This document shows positions 1-9,108 of a stretch of DNA of 33,761 nt, piece after piece. Each line of letters begins with the position of its first letter. Position 1 is the first letter of the stretch. This DNA is from Ignavibacteria bacterium GWF2_33_9 (GTDB lineage Bacteria; Bacteroidota; Ignavibacteria; Kapaibacteriales; UBA2268), in assembly GCA_001804565.1 (NCBI GenBank), contig MHAC01000027.1, forward strand, positions 1,118 to 34,878, given 5' to 3'. Made by a program: the position numbers and the translations under genes. The notes under the pieces were generated by a model, which was not told the origin of the DNA, made no database searches, and saw only the letters and a program-made list of their open reading frames with translations.

Positions 1-105
1 ACCGATATAATTCCTGCCTCTTTTTTTGAGTGGAACATATTCTGAGATAATTTCAATAATGTCTGCTCGAAGTAATAATTCTTCTTTAAGGTTGTTACGG
101 CTCAT
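1..105 (-). CDS. dnaG: DNA primase DnaG, N-terminal fragment (runs off the left edge)
   Basis: DnaG synthesises the RNA primers for replication. Only the first 35 codons are inside the window, and I read them directly from the reverse strand. They start MSRNNLKEELLLRAD and continue with IIEIISEYVPLKKRGRNYIG, the characteristic lead-in to the CHC2 zinc-binding domain, whose cysteine and histidine ligands lie beyond the edge. The ATG at 105 overlaps the TGA stop of folK in an ATGA arrangement, so dnaG is translationally coupled as the third gene of folB-folK-dnaG. The identification rests on a short but very typical stretch. Completeness of the gene cannot be judged. Confidence 0.88.
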   Translation of the reverse strand, partial: MSRNNLKEELLLRADIIEIISEYVPLKKRGRNYIG

Positions 106-608
106 GTATTTGTTTGACTTTTGACCACAAGTAAATTATCGGGTGTATTTTCCAAAATTGAAATGATTGATTTTGATATTAATGGATGTACAAAATCAGG
201 TTCAATTTCTGCTAAAGGTTCAAGGACGAAATTACGCAAATGTAATTCTTTATGAGGTATTGTTAAGTATTTTGATGAAAAAACTGAATTTCCATAGAAT
301 AAGATATCAATATCAATTTCTCTTTCACTCCACCTTGTTCTGCTTTTTCGTCCTAAAAGATATTCTATTGATTTGCAAAAATATAATAATTCTATTTCGG
401 ATAAAGTTGTAGTACCTGATGCAGCAATATTCGTATACCATTTTTGATTTGATAAACCAAGTGGCTCAGTTTTGTATATGGAGGAAATATTATCAATGGT
501 AATTTCATTGTTGGTAATAAGTAAATCTAGTGCCTGAAAAATTGTTGATTCTTCTTTGCCAAGATTTGAACCTAATGAAAGTAATATCTTATGATTTTTC
601 ACATCCAT
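102..608 (-). CDS. folK: 2-amino-4-hydroxy-6-hydroxymethyldihydropteridine pyrophosphokinase
   Basis: HPPK transfers pyrophosphate from ATP to 6-hydroxymethyl-dihydropterin in cytosolic folate synthesis. The protein begins MDVKNHKILLSLGSNLG, with the family SLGSNLG start. It carries the pterin/ATP-binding region EPLGLSNQKWYTN, the signature RTRWSEREIDIDILFY, and IPHKELHLRNFVLEPL near the C-terminus. I chose the ATG at 608, which sits one base after the folB stop, and this gives 168 residues with the usual HPPK N-terminus. A longer reading from ATG 641 would add 11 residues inside folB and is less likely. The gene lies between folB (previous step of the same pathway) and dnaG. Confidence 0.93.
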   Translation of the reverse strand: MDVKNHKILLSLGSNLGKEESTIFQALDLLITNNEITIDNISSIYKTEPLGLSNQKWYTNIAASGTTTLSEIELLYFCKSIEYLLGRKSRTRWSEREIDIDILFYGNSVFSSKYLTIPHKELHLRNFVLEPLAEIEPDFVHPLISKSIISILENTPDNLLVVKSQTNT

Positions 609-609
609 A

Positions 610-981
610 TTAATTTTCAAATGTTTGTTCTGATTCAACATAATCCAAAATTCCTTTGAAAGGAATATTAAACTTTCTAACCCTTACAGTGACTTTTTCA
701 ATATTAATATAATTTTCAACTAAAGTTTTCAACAATTCCAAATTCAATGTTTCAATTAATTGATAATTTTCATTAGAACAAATTTCACTTATGTCAAAAA
801 GAATGTTTTCATAATTCAATGCCTTCGATATATCGTCCTGAACAGATGCTTCGGTAGCATCATACCATATTTCCACATCAATCTGGAATTTCCCGCCTAA
901 TTTAGCTTCTTCTTCCCGTACACCATGGAAAGCATAAATTTCGAAATTTTTAATAGTTAATTTTGTTAAGGATTTTTTCAT
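610..981 (-). CDS. folB: Dihydroneopterin aldolase
   Basis: FolB converts dihydroneopterin to 6-hydroxymethyl-dihydropterin and glycolaldehyde, supplying the substrate of FolK encoded just downstream. The 123-residue protein has the FolB pattern: IKNFEIYAFHGVREEEAKLGGKF near the N-terminus, DISKALNYENI in the middle, and VRKFNIPFKGILDYV near the end. The start at 981 (MKKSLTKLTI) is chosen because an AAAGAGAG ribosome-binding site precedes it. The alternative ATG at 1032 would add 17 hydrophobic residues untypical of the family and would overlap candidate promoter boxes. It is the first gene of the folB-folK-dnaG set, divergent from the large secreted protein. Confidence 0.93.
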   Translation of the reverse strand: MKKSLTKLTIKNFEIYAFHGVREEEAKLGGKFQIDVEIWYDATEASVQDDISKALNYENILFDISEICSNENYQLIETLNLELLKTLVENYINIEKVTVRVRKFNIPFKGILDYVESEQTFEN

Positions 982-1019
982 AAATTTCTCTCTTTGTAAA
1001 AAATTATATAAAATTAATA

Positions 1020-1037
1020 CAAATTTAATCAAAATTA
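1020..1037 (-). promoter_or_regulatory. Candidate -7 boxes for folB-folK-dnaG
   Basis: Read on the minus strand, two overlapping-register matches to the Bacteroidota -7 consensus TAnnTTTG occur here: TAATTTTG (1037-1030) and TAAATTTG (1027-1020). They lie 39-56 bases upstream of the chosen folB start. A TTG lies at 1053-1051, 23 bases above the second box, which is slightly wide. The sequence is AT-rich, so chance matches are possible. Confidence 0.3.
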
Positions 1038-1136
1038 CTTGTTATTTGGTCAATATTTTTTTTATAAACAAAGAATAATATATTAATTGTTTATTTGTAA
1101 GAAATTCTTAAATTAGAAAGATTAAAACATGAAGTA

Positions 1137-4100
1137 ATGAATAATTTCTATAGAATTAAAAAAACACTTGTAATGATGCTTGGATTGTTGCTATTAACAT
1201 TAATGTATATTTCACATTCCAATGCACAAAGTATAGAAATTAATAAGATAAAAAAAGAACTTCCTCAACTTTTAGGAGCAAATAATATTGGTACTGAATT
1301 CGTTTTTGGTTTTCATCCTTGCTGGGAAGAAATATCAACAAAAGAAAATTCAATTGAAATTTATATATCATCCTCCGTAGAAACTGAAGTAAGAATTACA
1401 ATTCCATACTTCAGCGGAAGTCCTATAATGATAAAAAAGACTCAACCCTACGATATTACTGAGTTTAAATTATCGCCGCAATCGGCACAACCTTATTCAA
1501 GAGGTATGGGTGGTTCTGTCAATACTTTGATGCCTACACAAGTTTTTGAAGGAAGAGGTATTATCATTGAATCAGATGCACCTATTGTAGTTTACGGTGT
1601 TACGAGATATCAATATACTTCTGACGGATTTCTTGCTTTACCTGTACATTCTCTGGGTAATGAATATGTTATAGCAAGTTATAGAGAAACAGCAGATTTT
1701 AAAAGTCAATCACTTACTCCATATGCTGATATTATTGGTGTATATCCTAAAACCAAAGTAAGTTTCTTTTTCGGAGGTAATAGTAATTCCAGAATTAGGA
1801 CTACTGACGAAAGAATTTGGAAACCTTATGAAGTTTTGCGAACTGAATTAAACAGAGGTGATTTTTGGTTAATTGCTTCCGAAGAAGCTTCATCTGATTT
1901 GGGTGGTAGTATGGTTATTGCTAGTCAGCCAGTTTCAGTACTCTCCGGAAATCACTGTGCATATGTACCTTCAAGTATAGCAGCATGTGATTTTATTATC
2001 GAACAAGAAACTCCAATGTATTTATGGGGTAAAAAATATTATGCTTCACCAATAATAGACAGAAAATATTCATCAATTGTAAGATTATTTGCAAAAGAAG
2101 GACCTACTACAATAAAGAGGGACGGTAATGAAGTAGTAATTTTATTTACGAGTTGGGGATTAATGGATGATGCCTGGGTTGAAATGAGAGCAAATCCAGA
2201 TACAAATAAACCGGCTGTATATCATAGCGACAAACCTATTTATGTAGTTCAGTATAATAGTGGGATGCAGGAAGATAATGTTCCCTCCGACCCATTTCAA
2301 CTAGTATTGACTCCACAAGAACAATTCCAAAGGGAAATACTCTTCAATACTCCAGGAATTAGAAATGGATTTGGTTTTAAAAGAAATTATATTAATATAA
2401 TTTACCATACTGATTTAAATAATCAAATTCCTGATGATTTAGAATTAGGTGAACTTTTAATAACTGGAGAAACAGTCTGGAAAAAGGTAAAGGATATTAG
2501 TTCTGCACCTGGAAATAGGTTCGACGATCCAGACCTCTTTGGTTCTAACGTACATTATTATTCAAAAACTGTTACGTTACCTTATGATGCAGTATACAGG
2601 CTTCGTACTGCAGATCAAAGCATTGCAGCTTATGCATATGGATTTGCTAATTGGGATTCATACGGCTTTCCTACTTCAATGGCAACAAGTGATCTAAATA
2701 AGTCTGATTCTGTTGCTCCTCAACCATTATTTCAGTTAAGTTGTGATGGTAGTTCAATAGAAAAGTACACCTATGTAATGGATGGTCCCGAAAATGATAC
2801 AATCCGTTCAAATTTAGCTTTAATCATTTTTGACAAAAATCGTAGTTTTAATTATACATTCTGGCGGAATAATTTTATTCCAGGCGAAACAAAATATGTA
2901 AAATGGGGATTGGATATTATTGATCCAACTCAGGATGCAAGAGGATATATAACATTTGCAGATCGCAAAGGTAATGATACTACAATTGAAGTCATTTATA
3001 ATGCCGTTAAACTATCTATTTCTCCTAAGAATTTTTACTTTGGTAATGTAACATTAGGTGAGGAAAAATCCCAACAATTTCAAATTAAAAATGAATCTGA
3101 AACTAGTATTGCTTATATAAGGGATTTTGTTCTTAAAACTATAAAAGAGAATTTACCTACTCAATATTTCGACCTGTTTTTTAACTTTGACTTAAATGAA
3201 CCACTGCTACCTCAGGATACAAGAAATTTTCTTGTAACTTTCAAAGCACTAAAAGGAGGTAGTTTTCGAGATTCAATTGGTGTGGGTGATACATGTTTCT
3301 TTAAATATAGAACTGTTGTAAGAGCAACAGTTGGTACGCCGGCAATTAATGTCTCAGATATTGATTTTGGAAAAGTAACCGTTGGAACTATTACTAATCC
3401 CCGAATAATAACAGTATCAAATACAGGTACAACTTCGTTAACAATAACAGGATACAAAGATATTTCCTCAATTCAATATTCTCACAATATTCCTATTATT
3501 GATTTTGATAACCCTGTAATATTAGAAAAAGGTGAGGAAATACAATTTGAGATAAGGTTTATTCCTGAAAAAGTTGGTTTATATCTCGATACGATTATAT
3601 TCGAAAGTGATGCAGGTGATAATGTTGATCCTGTTTGTTTAATTTCCGGCGAAGGAATTGAACCTCAACTTGATGCTACGGGAGATGATTGGGGGAGAAA
3701 ACGAGTTCACCTTGACAGATACGATACATTGTCCTATTACACATTTGAACCATATCCTGCTCCTACAGGAGCAATAGAATTAAAAAACGATGGTACAAAA
3801 GAAGTTACAATCAATGAATTAGTAATTACTGAGAATAAATTCGGTAGTGCATTTGAAATTTATGTTGATGAGAAACTGCAACCATTAGTAAACTTTACAA
3901 AGAATCTTGGTAAAATTTATGATGATTTGGGCCGACCGATAAACGTGATTCAGCCTGGACAAATAAGTCATGTCCCGGTTTTCTTCAATCCAAGACGGGA
4001 AGGTGAGCATATACTTAAATTTGATTATTTGAGTGATGCACCCAAAAAAGCATCTACATCTTTAACAGGTACCGGAATTTATCCGAGGTTAAAAACTGAA

Positions 4101-5648
4101 AATGTAAATTTCGGTTCTAGGATAATTGGTGAACCACCGATTCAAAAAACTATCAGATATACTAATGATCCTTGGGAATATCAGGATTCTGTTACAATTC
4201 AATCGATTTATGATTTCCCGGATAAGTCAATCGGCAAGTTATTATCCAAACCGGGAACTGAAGGATTTAGCTATGATTCCTTTTACTTTACTGATGTAAA
4301 AGGAGATACATTAGAATTTCCATTAGTTTTGCAGCCTGGTGATTTTATTGAATGTGAAACAGCATTTTCAGCAGTAAAAATTGGAAATGTACAAGCTGAT
4401 ATTATTTCAATCAGTGATGCTGTACAAGAAGCAAATTGTCAACTTAGTGCATTTGGAATTTTAGAAAAACTGCTTTTAATTGAACCTGAAGAAGAATATT
4501 ATTGTTTTGACCCATTAAAAGAATTTACAGCACTATTGATTAATAATGGTACAATTGGAGTGAAAATTCCAGGAAATTCAATAAATCTGATTAAAAATGC
4601 AGATTCTTCTTTTATTATTGATCGAGTTCAAAAACCTAATGGAATATTGATTGATTATGAAAATGAATTTACAATTAATCCTGGTGATACTTTACATATT
4701 ATCATGCGTTATGTTCCTACTGATAAGCCACAAAGTAATATTGAGGAAATTCACTCGTGCTTTTTACATGTTGAAACTGCTAGTGTTATTCCGGAAAGCA
4801 GGGAATACGAAGTTCTAATTAAAATCCGCACAATAAGATATACTCGCCAAACTGAATCTAAGATTAATGGGAATGATGAAATTACTGTTGATTTAGGCAG
4901 AGATATTAATATTGATCCTGTTGAATTGAAAATTACAATGAAACCCGGTAAAGAATTGGAAATAGCAAATCCAACTGATTTGTATATTACTGTACAATAC
5001 GAAAAAAGCTTTATTGGTATTAATAAAGTTGATGGAAAACATGAAATTTCTATAGGGGATGGATTACCTCCAACTTGGTCGATTGCTGACTACACACTTA
5101 ATTTAGATATTGAATCAAATATTGAAACATTAGTTGTTCATTTGCATGGGAATATACCTTTTAAGACTTATTTGAATGCTGAATTGTTGAAAATAAACTA
5201 TATGGTATTTTTACCTGTTCAAAAATTTAATGATATAAAAGAAAATAATCAAATCATACAAATTAGCCACAGCATTTCATCTATCCTGGAATGTCTGGAT
5301 TTTCTTCCACCAAATGTTGTAACGGTATCACTTTCACAATCGTGCGATGCAGAACATAGGGAAATAATTATTTATGATAATGATTTTGCACTTGGAATGA
5401 TAAATCCAAATCCGATTTCTTTAGATAATGATATTCAGGTAGACTTCAGTATTCCTTACGAAGAATTTATTCAAATCAGAATTATTAATTCTCTCGGCAG
5501 TGTTCAGGAAGTCTTACTCTCTAAAAAAATAAAAGGTGGAACTTATAAAATTAAACTCCCGGTTGATAAACTTCAAACAGGGAGTTATTATCTTGAAATG
5601 ATTACGGGTGAATTTTCTCAAACCCGAAAATTTAATGTTTTGAAATAA
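1137..5648 (+). CDS. Large secreted IgGFc-binding-like / choice-of-anchor-D protein with T9SS sorting domain
   Basis: A 1503-residue exported protein of unknown ligand. An N-terminal signal peptide (hydrophobic stretch at about residues 12-25, ending SNAQS) precedes a region of about 400 residues resembling the IgGFc-binding N-terminal domain: GTEFVFGFHPCWEE, later WLIASEEASSDLGGSMVIAS and a cysteine-containing segment before LWGKKYY. From about residue 626 follow three beta-sandwich modules of choice-of-anchor-D/ASPM-SPD-2-Hydin type, each opening with an F-G-x-V/I pattern (FYFGNVTLGEE about 635, IDFGKVTVGT about 741, VNFGSRIIGE about 985). The last 85 residues (from NPNPISLDNDIQV, about 1422) are a Por secretion C-terminal sorting domain ending in KFNVLK. 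The protein is probably exported by T9SS and kept on or released from the surface. No strong ribosome-binding site is visible. Its stop lies 3 bases from the stop of convergent cstA. Confidence 0.85.
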   Translation: MNNFYRIKKTLVMMLGLLLLTLMYISHSNAQSIEINKIKKELPQLLGANNIGTEFVFGFHPCWEEISTKENSIEIYISSSVETEVRITIPYFSGSPIMIKKTQPYDITEFKLSPQSAQPYSRGMGGSVNTLMPTQVFEGRGIIIESDAPIVVYGVTRYQYTSDGFLALPVHSLGNEYVIASYRETADFKSQSLTPYADIIGVYPKTKVSFFFGGNSNSRIRTTDERIWKPYEVLRTELNRGDFWLIASEEASSDLGGSMVIASQPVSVLSGNHCAYVPSSIAACDFIIEQETPMYLWGKKYYASPIIDRKYSSIVRLFAKEGPTTIKRDGNEVVILFTSWGLMDDAWVEMRANPDTNKPAVYHSDKPIYVVQYNSGMQEDNVPSDPFQLVLTPQEQFQREILFNTPGIRNGFGFKRNYINIIYHTDLNNQIPDDLELGELLITGETVWKKVKDISSAPGNRFDDPDLFGSNVHYYSKTVTLPYDAVYRLRTADQSIAAYAYGFANWDSYGFPTSMATSDLNKSDSVAPQPLFQLSCDGSSIEKYTYVMDGPENDTIRSNLALIIFDKNRSFNYTFWRNNFIPGETKYVKWGLDIIDPTQDARGYITFADRKGNDTTIEVIYNAVKLSISPKNFYFGNVTLGEEKSQQFQIKNESETSIAYIRDFVLKTIKENLPTQYFDLFFNFDLNEPLLPQDTRNFLVTFKALKGGSFRDSIGVGDTCFFKYRTVVRATVGTPAINVSDIDFGKVTVGTITNPRIITVSNTGTTSLTITGYKDISSIQYSHNIPIIDFDNPVILEKGEEIQFEIRFIPEKVGLYLDTIIFESDAGDNVDPVCLISGEGIEPQLDATGDDWGRKRVHLDRYDTLSYYTFEPYPAPTGAIELKNDGTKEVTINELVITENKFGSAFEIYVDEKLQPLVNFTKNLGKIYDDLGRPINVIQPGQISHVPVFFNPRREGEHILKFDYLSDAPKKASTSLTGTGIYPRLKTENVNFGSRIIGEPPIQKTIRYTNDPWEYQDSVTIQSIYDFPDKSIGKLLSKPGTEGFSYDSFYFTDVKGDTLEFPLVLQPGDFIECETAFSAVKIGNVQADIISISDAVQEANCQLSAFGILEKLLLIEPEEEYYCFDPLKEFTALLINNGTIGVKIPGNSINLIKNADSSFIIDRVQKPNGILIDYENEFTINPGDTLHIIMRYVPTDKPQSNIEEIHSCFLHVETASVIPESREYEVLIKIRTIRYTRQTESKINGNDEITVDLGRDINIDPVELKITMKPGKELEIANPTDLYITVQYEKSFIGINKVDGKHEISIGDGLPPTWSIADYTLNLDIESNIETLVVHLHGNIPFKTYLNAELLKINYMVFLPVQKFNDIKENNQIIQISHSISSILECLDFLPPNVVTVSLSQSCDAEHREIIIYDNDFALGMINPNPISLDNDIQVDFSIPYEEFIQIRIINSLGSVQEVLLSKKIKGGTYKIKLPVDKLQTGSYYLEMITGEFSQTRKFNVLK

Positions 5649-5651
5649 TCA

Positions 5652-7289
5652 TCATTCATTTGCTAATTTATTTTTAGAAAAAATCTTTTTAATTGATTCA
5701 TAGGCTACAACAATTGCAAGAGAAAGTAAAACAAGTGAAACAATTAATAAGAAGATATTTCTTTGTGGAATGAATACAAATATTGCTTGATATAATAATG
5801 CTGTTCCGGTAATTGCAAGTAAAATAAATCCAGGCAATAATGTATACCAATGTGGAGATTTATTTCCAAACAAATATGAAGAAATTACAAATAAAGCCAA
5901 TGTTCCTATTAGTTGATTAGAACTTCCGAAAATTGGCCACAATTCACGATAACCTCCACTAAGACAAAATATATAAGCTAGTATTAAACTTGATCCAGTT
6001 GCAAAATAAATGTTTTTAAAAATTCCACCATACTTTACTCCTAGAGTTTCTTGCATTATGTATCGGTTTAATCTTGCACTAGTGTCGAAAGTAGTTAACA
6101 AAAATGAATTAAGCATAATAATCCCAAATTGAATCCCCAAGAATAGGGGAACTCCAATTGCTTCTAAAGTCCTTCCGATGGCAATACCAAATACTTTATT
6201 TGCACTACCAGACAATATCTTCTGGAAAGAAAACTCTGATCCTGAAGTCAATTTTGGATCCCAAACCAACACTGAGGAAATCATTAATAATACTAATGCA
6301 GCTAAAATTGCTTCTGTGAGCATTCCACCCATAGCAATTTTTTGTCCGTCTTTTTCTTTGTCCATTTGTTTTGCTGTTGTACCACTTGATACAATCGAAT
6401 GAAAGCCGGATATTGCTCCACATGCAACAGTAATGAATAAAATCGGGAATAACGGTCCGCTTTTACTGCTAAAAGAAACGAATGTTGGTCCTGTAATTTG
6501 TGGAGCTAGGAAAATCATTCCAATAAATCCTGCAATTAAACCGACAATAAGTATATACATTGATAAATAATCTCGGGGTTGAAGTAATAACCATACAGGC
6601 AATACAGATGCAAGAAATGCATAAAATATGATGAGAATTAACCAAATATCATAAGATAAATAAATCGGTACTGATTTTCCAAACCAAAGAAGTAAAGCTA
6701 TTAAAATGAGTCCAATAATTGATGCTATTGTTAAGTTTGCCCCCATTTTATATACTAGTAATCCGAAAATCAATGCTAAAATGAGTAATCCTATAGTTGG
6801 CAAGGCTATTTCAGGTTGGTCTACAAATGTTTTTGCAGTTAGATCTGCAAAAACTGCCTGAATTAATACCATGGTTAGCCATACAAAAATGCCGAAAATG
6901 TTACGTGCACGTGGGGAAATGACAGTTTCTGAGATTTCAACTATAGATTTTCCATTATTGCGAGTTGAAACTATTAATGCCGTATAATCATGAACAGCCC
7001 CCATAAACACACTTCCCACAATAATCCAAATAAGTGCAGGCAGCCATCCGAACAATGCATAAGCGATTATGGGACCGACAATTGGACCTGCTCCCGCTAT
7101 TGAAGAAAAATGGTGCCCAAATAAAATTTGGGGTTTTGTAGGCGAAAAATCTCGGTCATCCTTAAGTGTATGTGAAGGTGTGGGATTGTTTGTAATTTTC
7201 AAGACTTTATTACTAATTACACGCCCCCACCAAAAGTAAGCAAAAATTAACCAAGCAGTTACAAAAAGGAGAATATAAACAGCATTCAT
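5652..7289 (-). CDS. cstA: Carbon starvation protein A family transporter
   Basis: CstA-family proteins are inner-membrane transporters linked to pyruvate or peptide uptake during starvation. The 545-residue product is almost entirely hydrophobic, with well over ten predicted membrane segments. Near residue 55 it has the family signature: PTKPQILFGHHFSSIAGAGP followed by IVGPIIAYALFGWLPALIW, then GSVFMGAVHDYTALIVS. It is shorter than the roughly 700-residue E. coli protein. The start at 7289 (MNAVYILLFVTAW) puts the first membrane helix at the N-terminus, as in the family. An upstream ATG at 7358 would add 23 unlikely residues. The gene appears monocistronic. The transported substrate cannot be told from sequence. 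Confidence 0.9.
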   Translation of the reverse strand: MNAVYILLFVTAWLIFAYFWWGRVISNKVLKITNNPTPSHTLKDDRDFSPTKPQILFGHHFSSIAGAGPIVGPIIAYALFGWLPALIWIIVGSVFMGAVHDYTALIVSTRNNGKSIVEISETVISPRARNIFGIFVWLTMVLIQAVFADLTAKTFVDQPEIALPTIGLLILALIFGLLVYKMGANLTIASIIGLILIALLLWFGKSVPIYLSYDIWLILIIFYAFLASVLPVWLLLQPRDYLSMYILIVGLIAGFIGMIFLAPQITGPTFVSFSSKSGPLFPILFITVACGAISGFHSIVSSGTTAKQMDKEKDGQKIAMGGMLTEAILAALVLLMISSVLVWDPKLTSGSEFSFQKILSGSANKVFGIAIGRTLEAIGVPLFLGIQFGIIMLNSFLLTTFDTSARLNRYIMQETLGVKYGGIFKNIYFATGSSLILAYIFCLSGGYRELWPIFGSSNQLIGTLALFVISSYLFGNKSPHWYTLLPGFILLAITGTALLYQAIFVFIPQRNIFLLIVSLVLLSLAIVVAYESIKKIFSKNKLANE

Positions 7290-7409
7290 AATAATTGAGT
7301 TATATAAATTAAAATAATTAATATTTTTTAAAATTAATAAAAAATTGTGACTTAACATTATAAAAACTATCTATTATGAAAAAAAAAAGATTTATTAACA
7401 AGAAAAACT

Positions 7410-7417
7410 TATTTTTG
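7410..7417 (+). promoter_or_regulatory. Candidate -7 box upstream of the FGE lipoprotein operon
   Basis: TATTTTTG matches the Bacteroidota TAnnTTTG consensus 30 bases upstream of the first gene of the 7448-12902 operon. No TTG -33 element is seen at the expected spacing; that region is a poly-A run. Weak candidate only. Confidence 0.25.
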
Positions 7418-7447
7418 TAAAATAGTATTTGTTACAATTTACTTAAT

Positions 7448-8533
7448 ATGTTACTTAATAATAAAATATATATCAAATCCTGGCAGTTCTTACTGCTATT
7501 TTGTCTTTTGAGTATCTTGACTTCTTGTCAGGACAATGAATGGATTTCAGAACAAGGAGAACCTGTAATTACTGAAATATCACCTGAAACGACTTTTTTC
7601 GGTGATACTTTAACAATTTACGGGGAAAATCTTGGAGATAGAGGATTAAATTCCTTTATCGTCTTAAGCGATTCAATCAATCAGGAAATTGTTCATTCCA
7701 CAGATTGTATTAATTGGACAATATCAAAAGTAGTATTTGTTTTACCGAACTTTTCAGCAGAAGAAGTACAATTAGTATGCAATTCTGTAAATACAAATAA
7801 ATTATTCATAGAAGTTTCACGATTGCCTGCACTTGAGACAGTCGAAATTCCAATAGGTAATTTTAATATGGGTTCACTTTTTGGATTAAAAGATGAATTT
7901 CCAGTACATACCATCACAATCTCAAAACCAATAATTGCTTCAAAGTTTGAAATTAATCAATTTTATTACTCGCAAGTAATGAAAACAAATCCGAGTATGA
8001 TAAAAGATTACAGATTGCCGGTTGATAGTATTACTTGGATTAAAGCAATTCAATTTTGCAATGAATTATCTCAAATTCAAGAATTGAAACCCGTCTACAC
8101 AATTTTTGGTGAAAATGTAAAATTTGATACAACTGCAAATGGTTGGAGATTGCCTACTGAAGCTGAATGGGAATATATGTGTAAAGCACATGATACTACT
8201 AATTATTTTACAAATGAAGATTTAAGCAAATTAGGCTGGTTTATAATGAATTCAGGATTAAAATCTCATCCATCCGGACAGAAATCACCGAATGCTTTTG
8301 GATTGTATGATATGCAAGGTAATTTATGGGAATGGTGTTGGGATTTTTATAATTCTGATTATTATGGAATTTCACCTGTTCAAAATCCTTTAGGACCTAT
8401 TTCCGGAGAAAGGCATGTTGCTCGTGGAGGAGGATACGATAGTGGTAATTCCTTATGTAGAGCATCAAATAGATTTTATCCTTCTAACCCAATTCAAAGC
8501 ACTGGCATCAGAATAGTAAGAACAAAATTCTAA
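7448..8533 (+). CDS. Lipoprotein with IPT/TIG and formylglycine-generating-enzyme-like (SUMF1) domains
   Basis: The 361-residue protein starts with a lipoprotein signal peptide whose lipobox LTSC places the lipidated cysteine at residue 27. Residues about 38-110 look like a single IPT/TIG immunoglobulin-like fold (PVITEISPETTFFGDTLTIY, then GENLG). Residues about 115-361 form a complete FGE-sulfatase/SUMF1 domain: IPIGNFNMGS, FEINQFYYSQVM, GWRLPTEAEWEYMCKA, GLYDMQGNLWEWCWDFY, VARGGGYDSG, and a terminal GIRIVRTKF. True formylglycine-generating enzymes use a specific cysteine pair. I cannot confirm that pair here, and many bacterial members are non-catalytic or have other roles, so oxidase activity is not claimed. 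It is the first gene of a tight operon, only 5 bases before the gamma carbonic anhydrase. Confidence 0.85.
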   Translation: MLLNNKIYIKSWQFLLLFCLLSILTSCQDNEWISEQGEPVITEISPETTFFGDTLTIYGENLGDRGLNSFIVLSDSINQEIVHSTDCINWTISKVVFVLPNFSAEEVQLVCNSVNTNKLFIEVSRLPALETVEIPIGNFNMGSLFGLKDEFPVHTITISKPIIASKFEINQFYYSQVMKTNPSMIKDYRLPVDSITWIKAIQFCNELSQIQELKPVYTIFGENVKFDTTANGWRLPTEAEWEYMCKAHDTTNYFTNEDLSKLGWFIMNSGLKSHPSGQKSPNAFGLYDMQGNLWEWCWDFYNSDYYGISPVQNPLGPISGERHVARGGGYDSGNSLCRASNRFYPSNPIQSTGIRIVRTKF

Positions 8534-8538
8534 AAATT

Positions 8539-9084
8539 ATGAAATATGAATCTGGACAAGCATACTCTTTAATTACATACAACGGATTTACACCTAAAAT
8601 TCATCCTTCTGCTTTTATTTTAGAAGGTGTGAGAGTTATTGGTGATGTTGAAATTGGATCATATTCTTCTGTATGGTATAATTCTGTTATCCGAGGTGAT
8701 GTGAATTTCATTAGGATCGGGAATAGAACAAATATACAGGATTTGAGTATGTTGCATGTTACTCATACTTGTTGTCCATTGACAATTGGGGATAATGTAA
8801 CGGTTGGGCATAGTGTTTCAATTCATGGAGCAACAATTAAAAATAATATATTAATTGGAATTGGAGCAAATGTTCTCGATAAAGCAATAATCAATTCAAA
8901 TTCATTAATTGCTGCAGGTACTTTAATAAAGGAAAGATTTGAAGTACCTGAAGGTGTACTTGTTGCCGGTGTGCCAGGTAAAATAATTAGAGATTTATCT
9001 ATTGAAGAAATTGAAAATATTACAGAAAATGCAAATAATTATGTGAAATATCTCACTTCATATCGTTCACATTTAATATATTAA
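8539..9084 (+). CDS. Gamma-class carbonic anhydrase-like hexapeptide protein
   Basis: A 181-residue left-handed beta-helix protein of the YrdA/PaaY/gamma-carbonic anhydrase family. Hexapeptide turns run from about residue 23 to 150 (VIGDVEIGSYSSVWYNSVIR is the first part of the fold). The three metal-binding histidines of the family can be placed at H73 (MLHVTH), H91 (VGHSVS) and H96 (IHGATI), so a Zn or other divalent metal site is intact. GVPGKIIRDL near residue 145 is the usual start of the C-terminal helix. Carbonic anhydrase activity is likely from the conserved site but not proven, since several family members are inactive. No Shine-Dalgarno is obvious; translation may be coupled to the gene 5 bases upstream. 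Confidence 0.88.
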   Translation: MKYESGQAYSLITYNGFTPKIHPSAFILEGVRVIGDVEIGSYSSVWYNSVIRGDVNFIRIGNRTNIQDLSMLHVTHTCCPLTIGDNVTVGHSVSIHGATIKNNILIGIGANVLDKAIINSNSLIAAGTLIKERFEVPEGVLVAGVPGKIIRDLSIEEIENITENANNYVKYLTSYRSHLIY

Positions 9085-9108
9085 ATAAAGAAAAAAAACA
9101 GAGGAAAT

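Noticed and set aside
6178-6423. Short open frames on both strands inside cstA
   Set aside because: They overlap a clearly conserved transporter gene in other frames and show no domain or ribosome-binding site.
7422-7430. TAGTATTTG, also found at 14681-14689 on the minus strand, as a shared promoter motif
   Set aside because: It does not fit the TAnnTTTG spacing, and the distance to the 7448 start codon is short. A match of this length is expected by chance in such AT-rich sequence.
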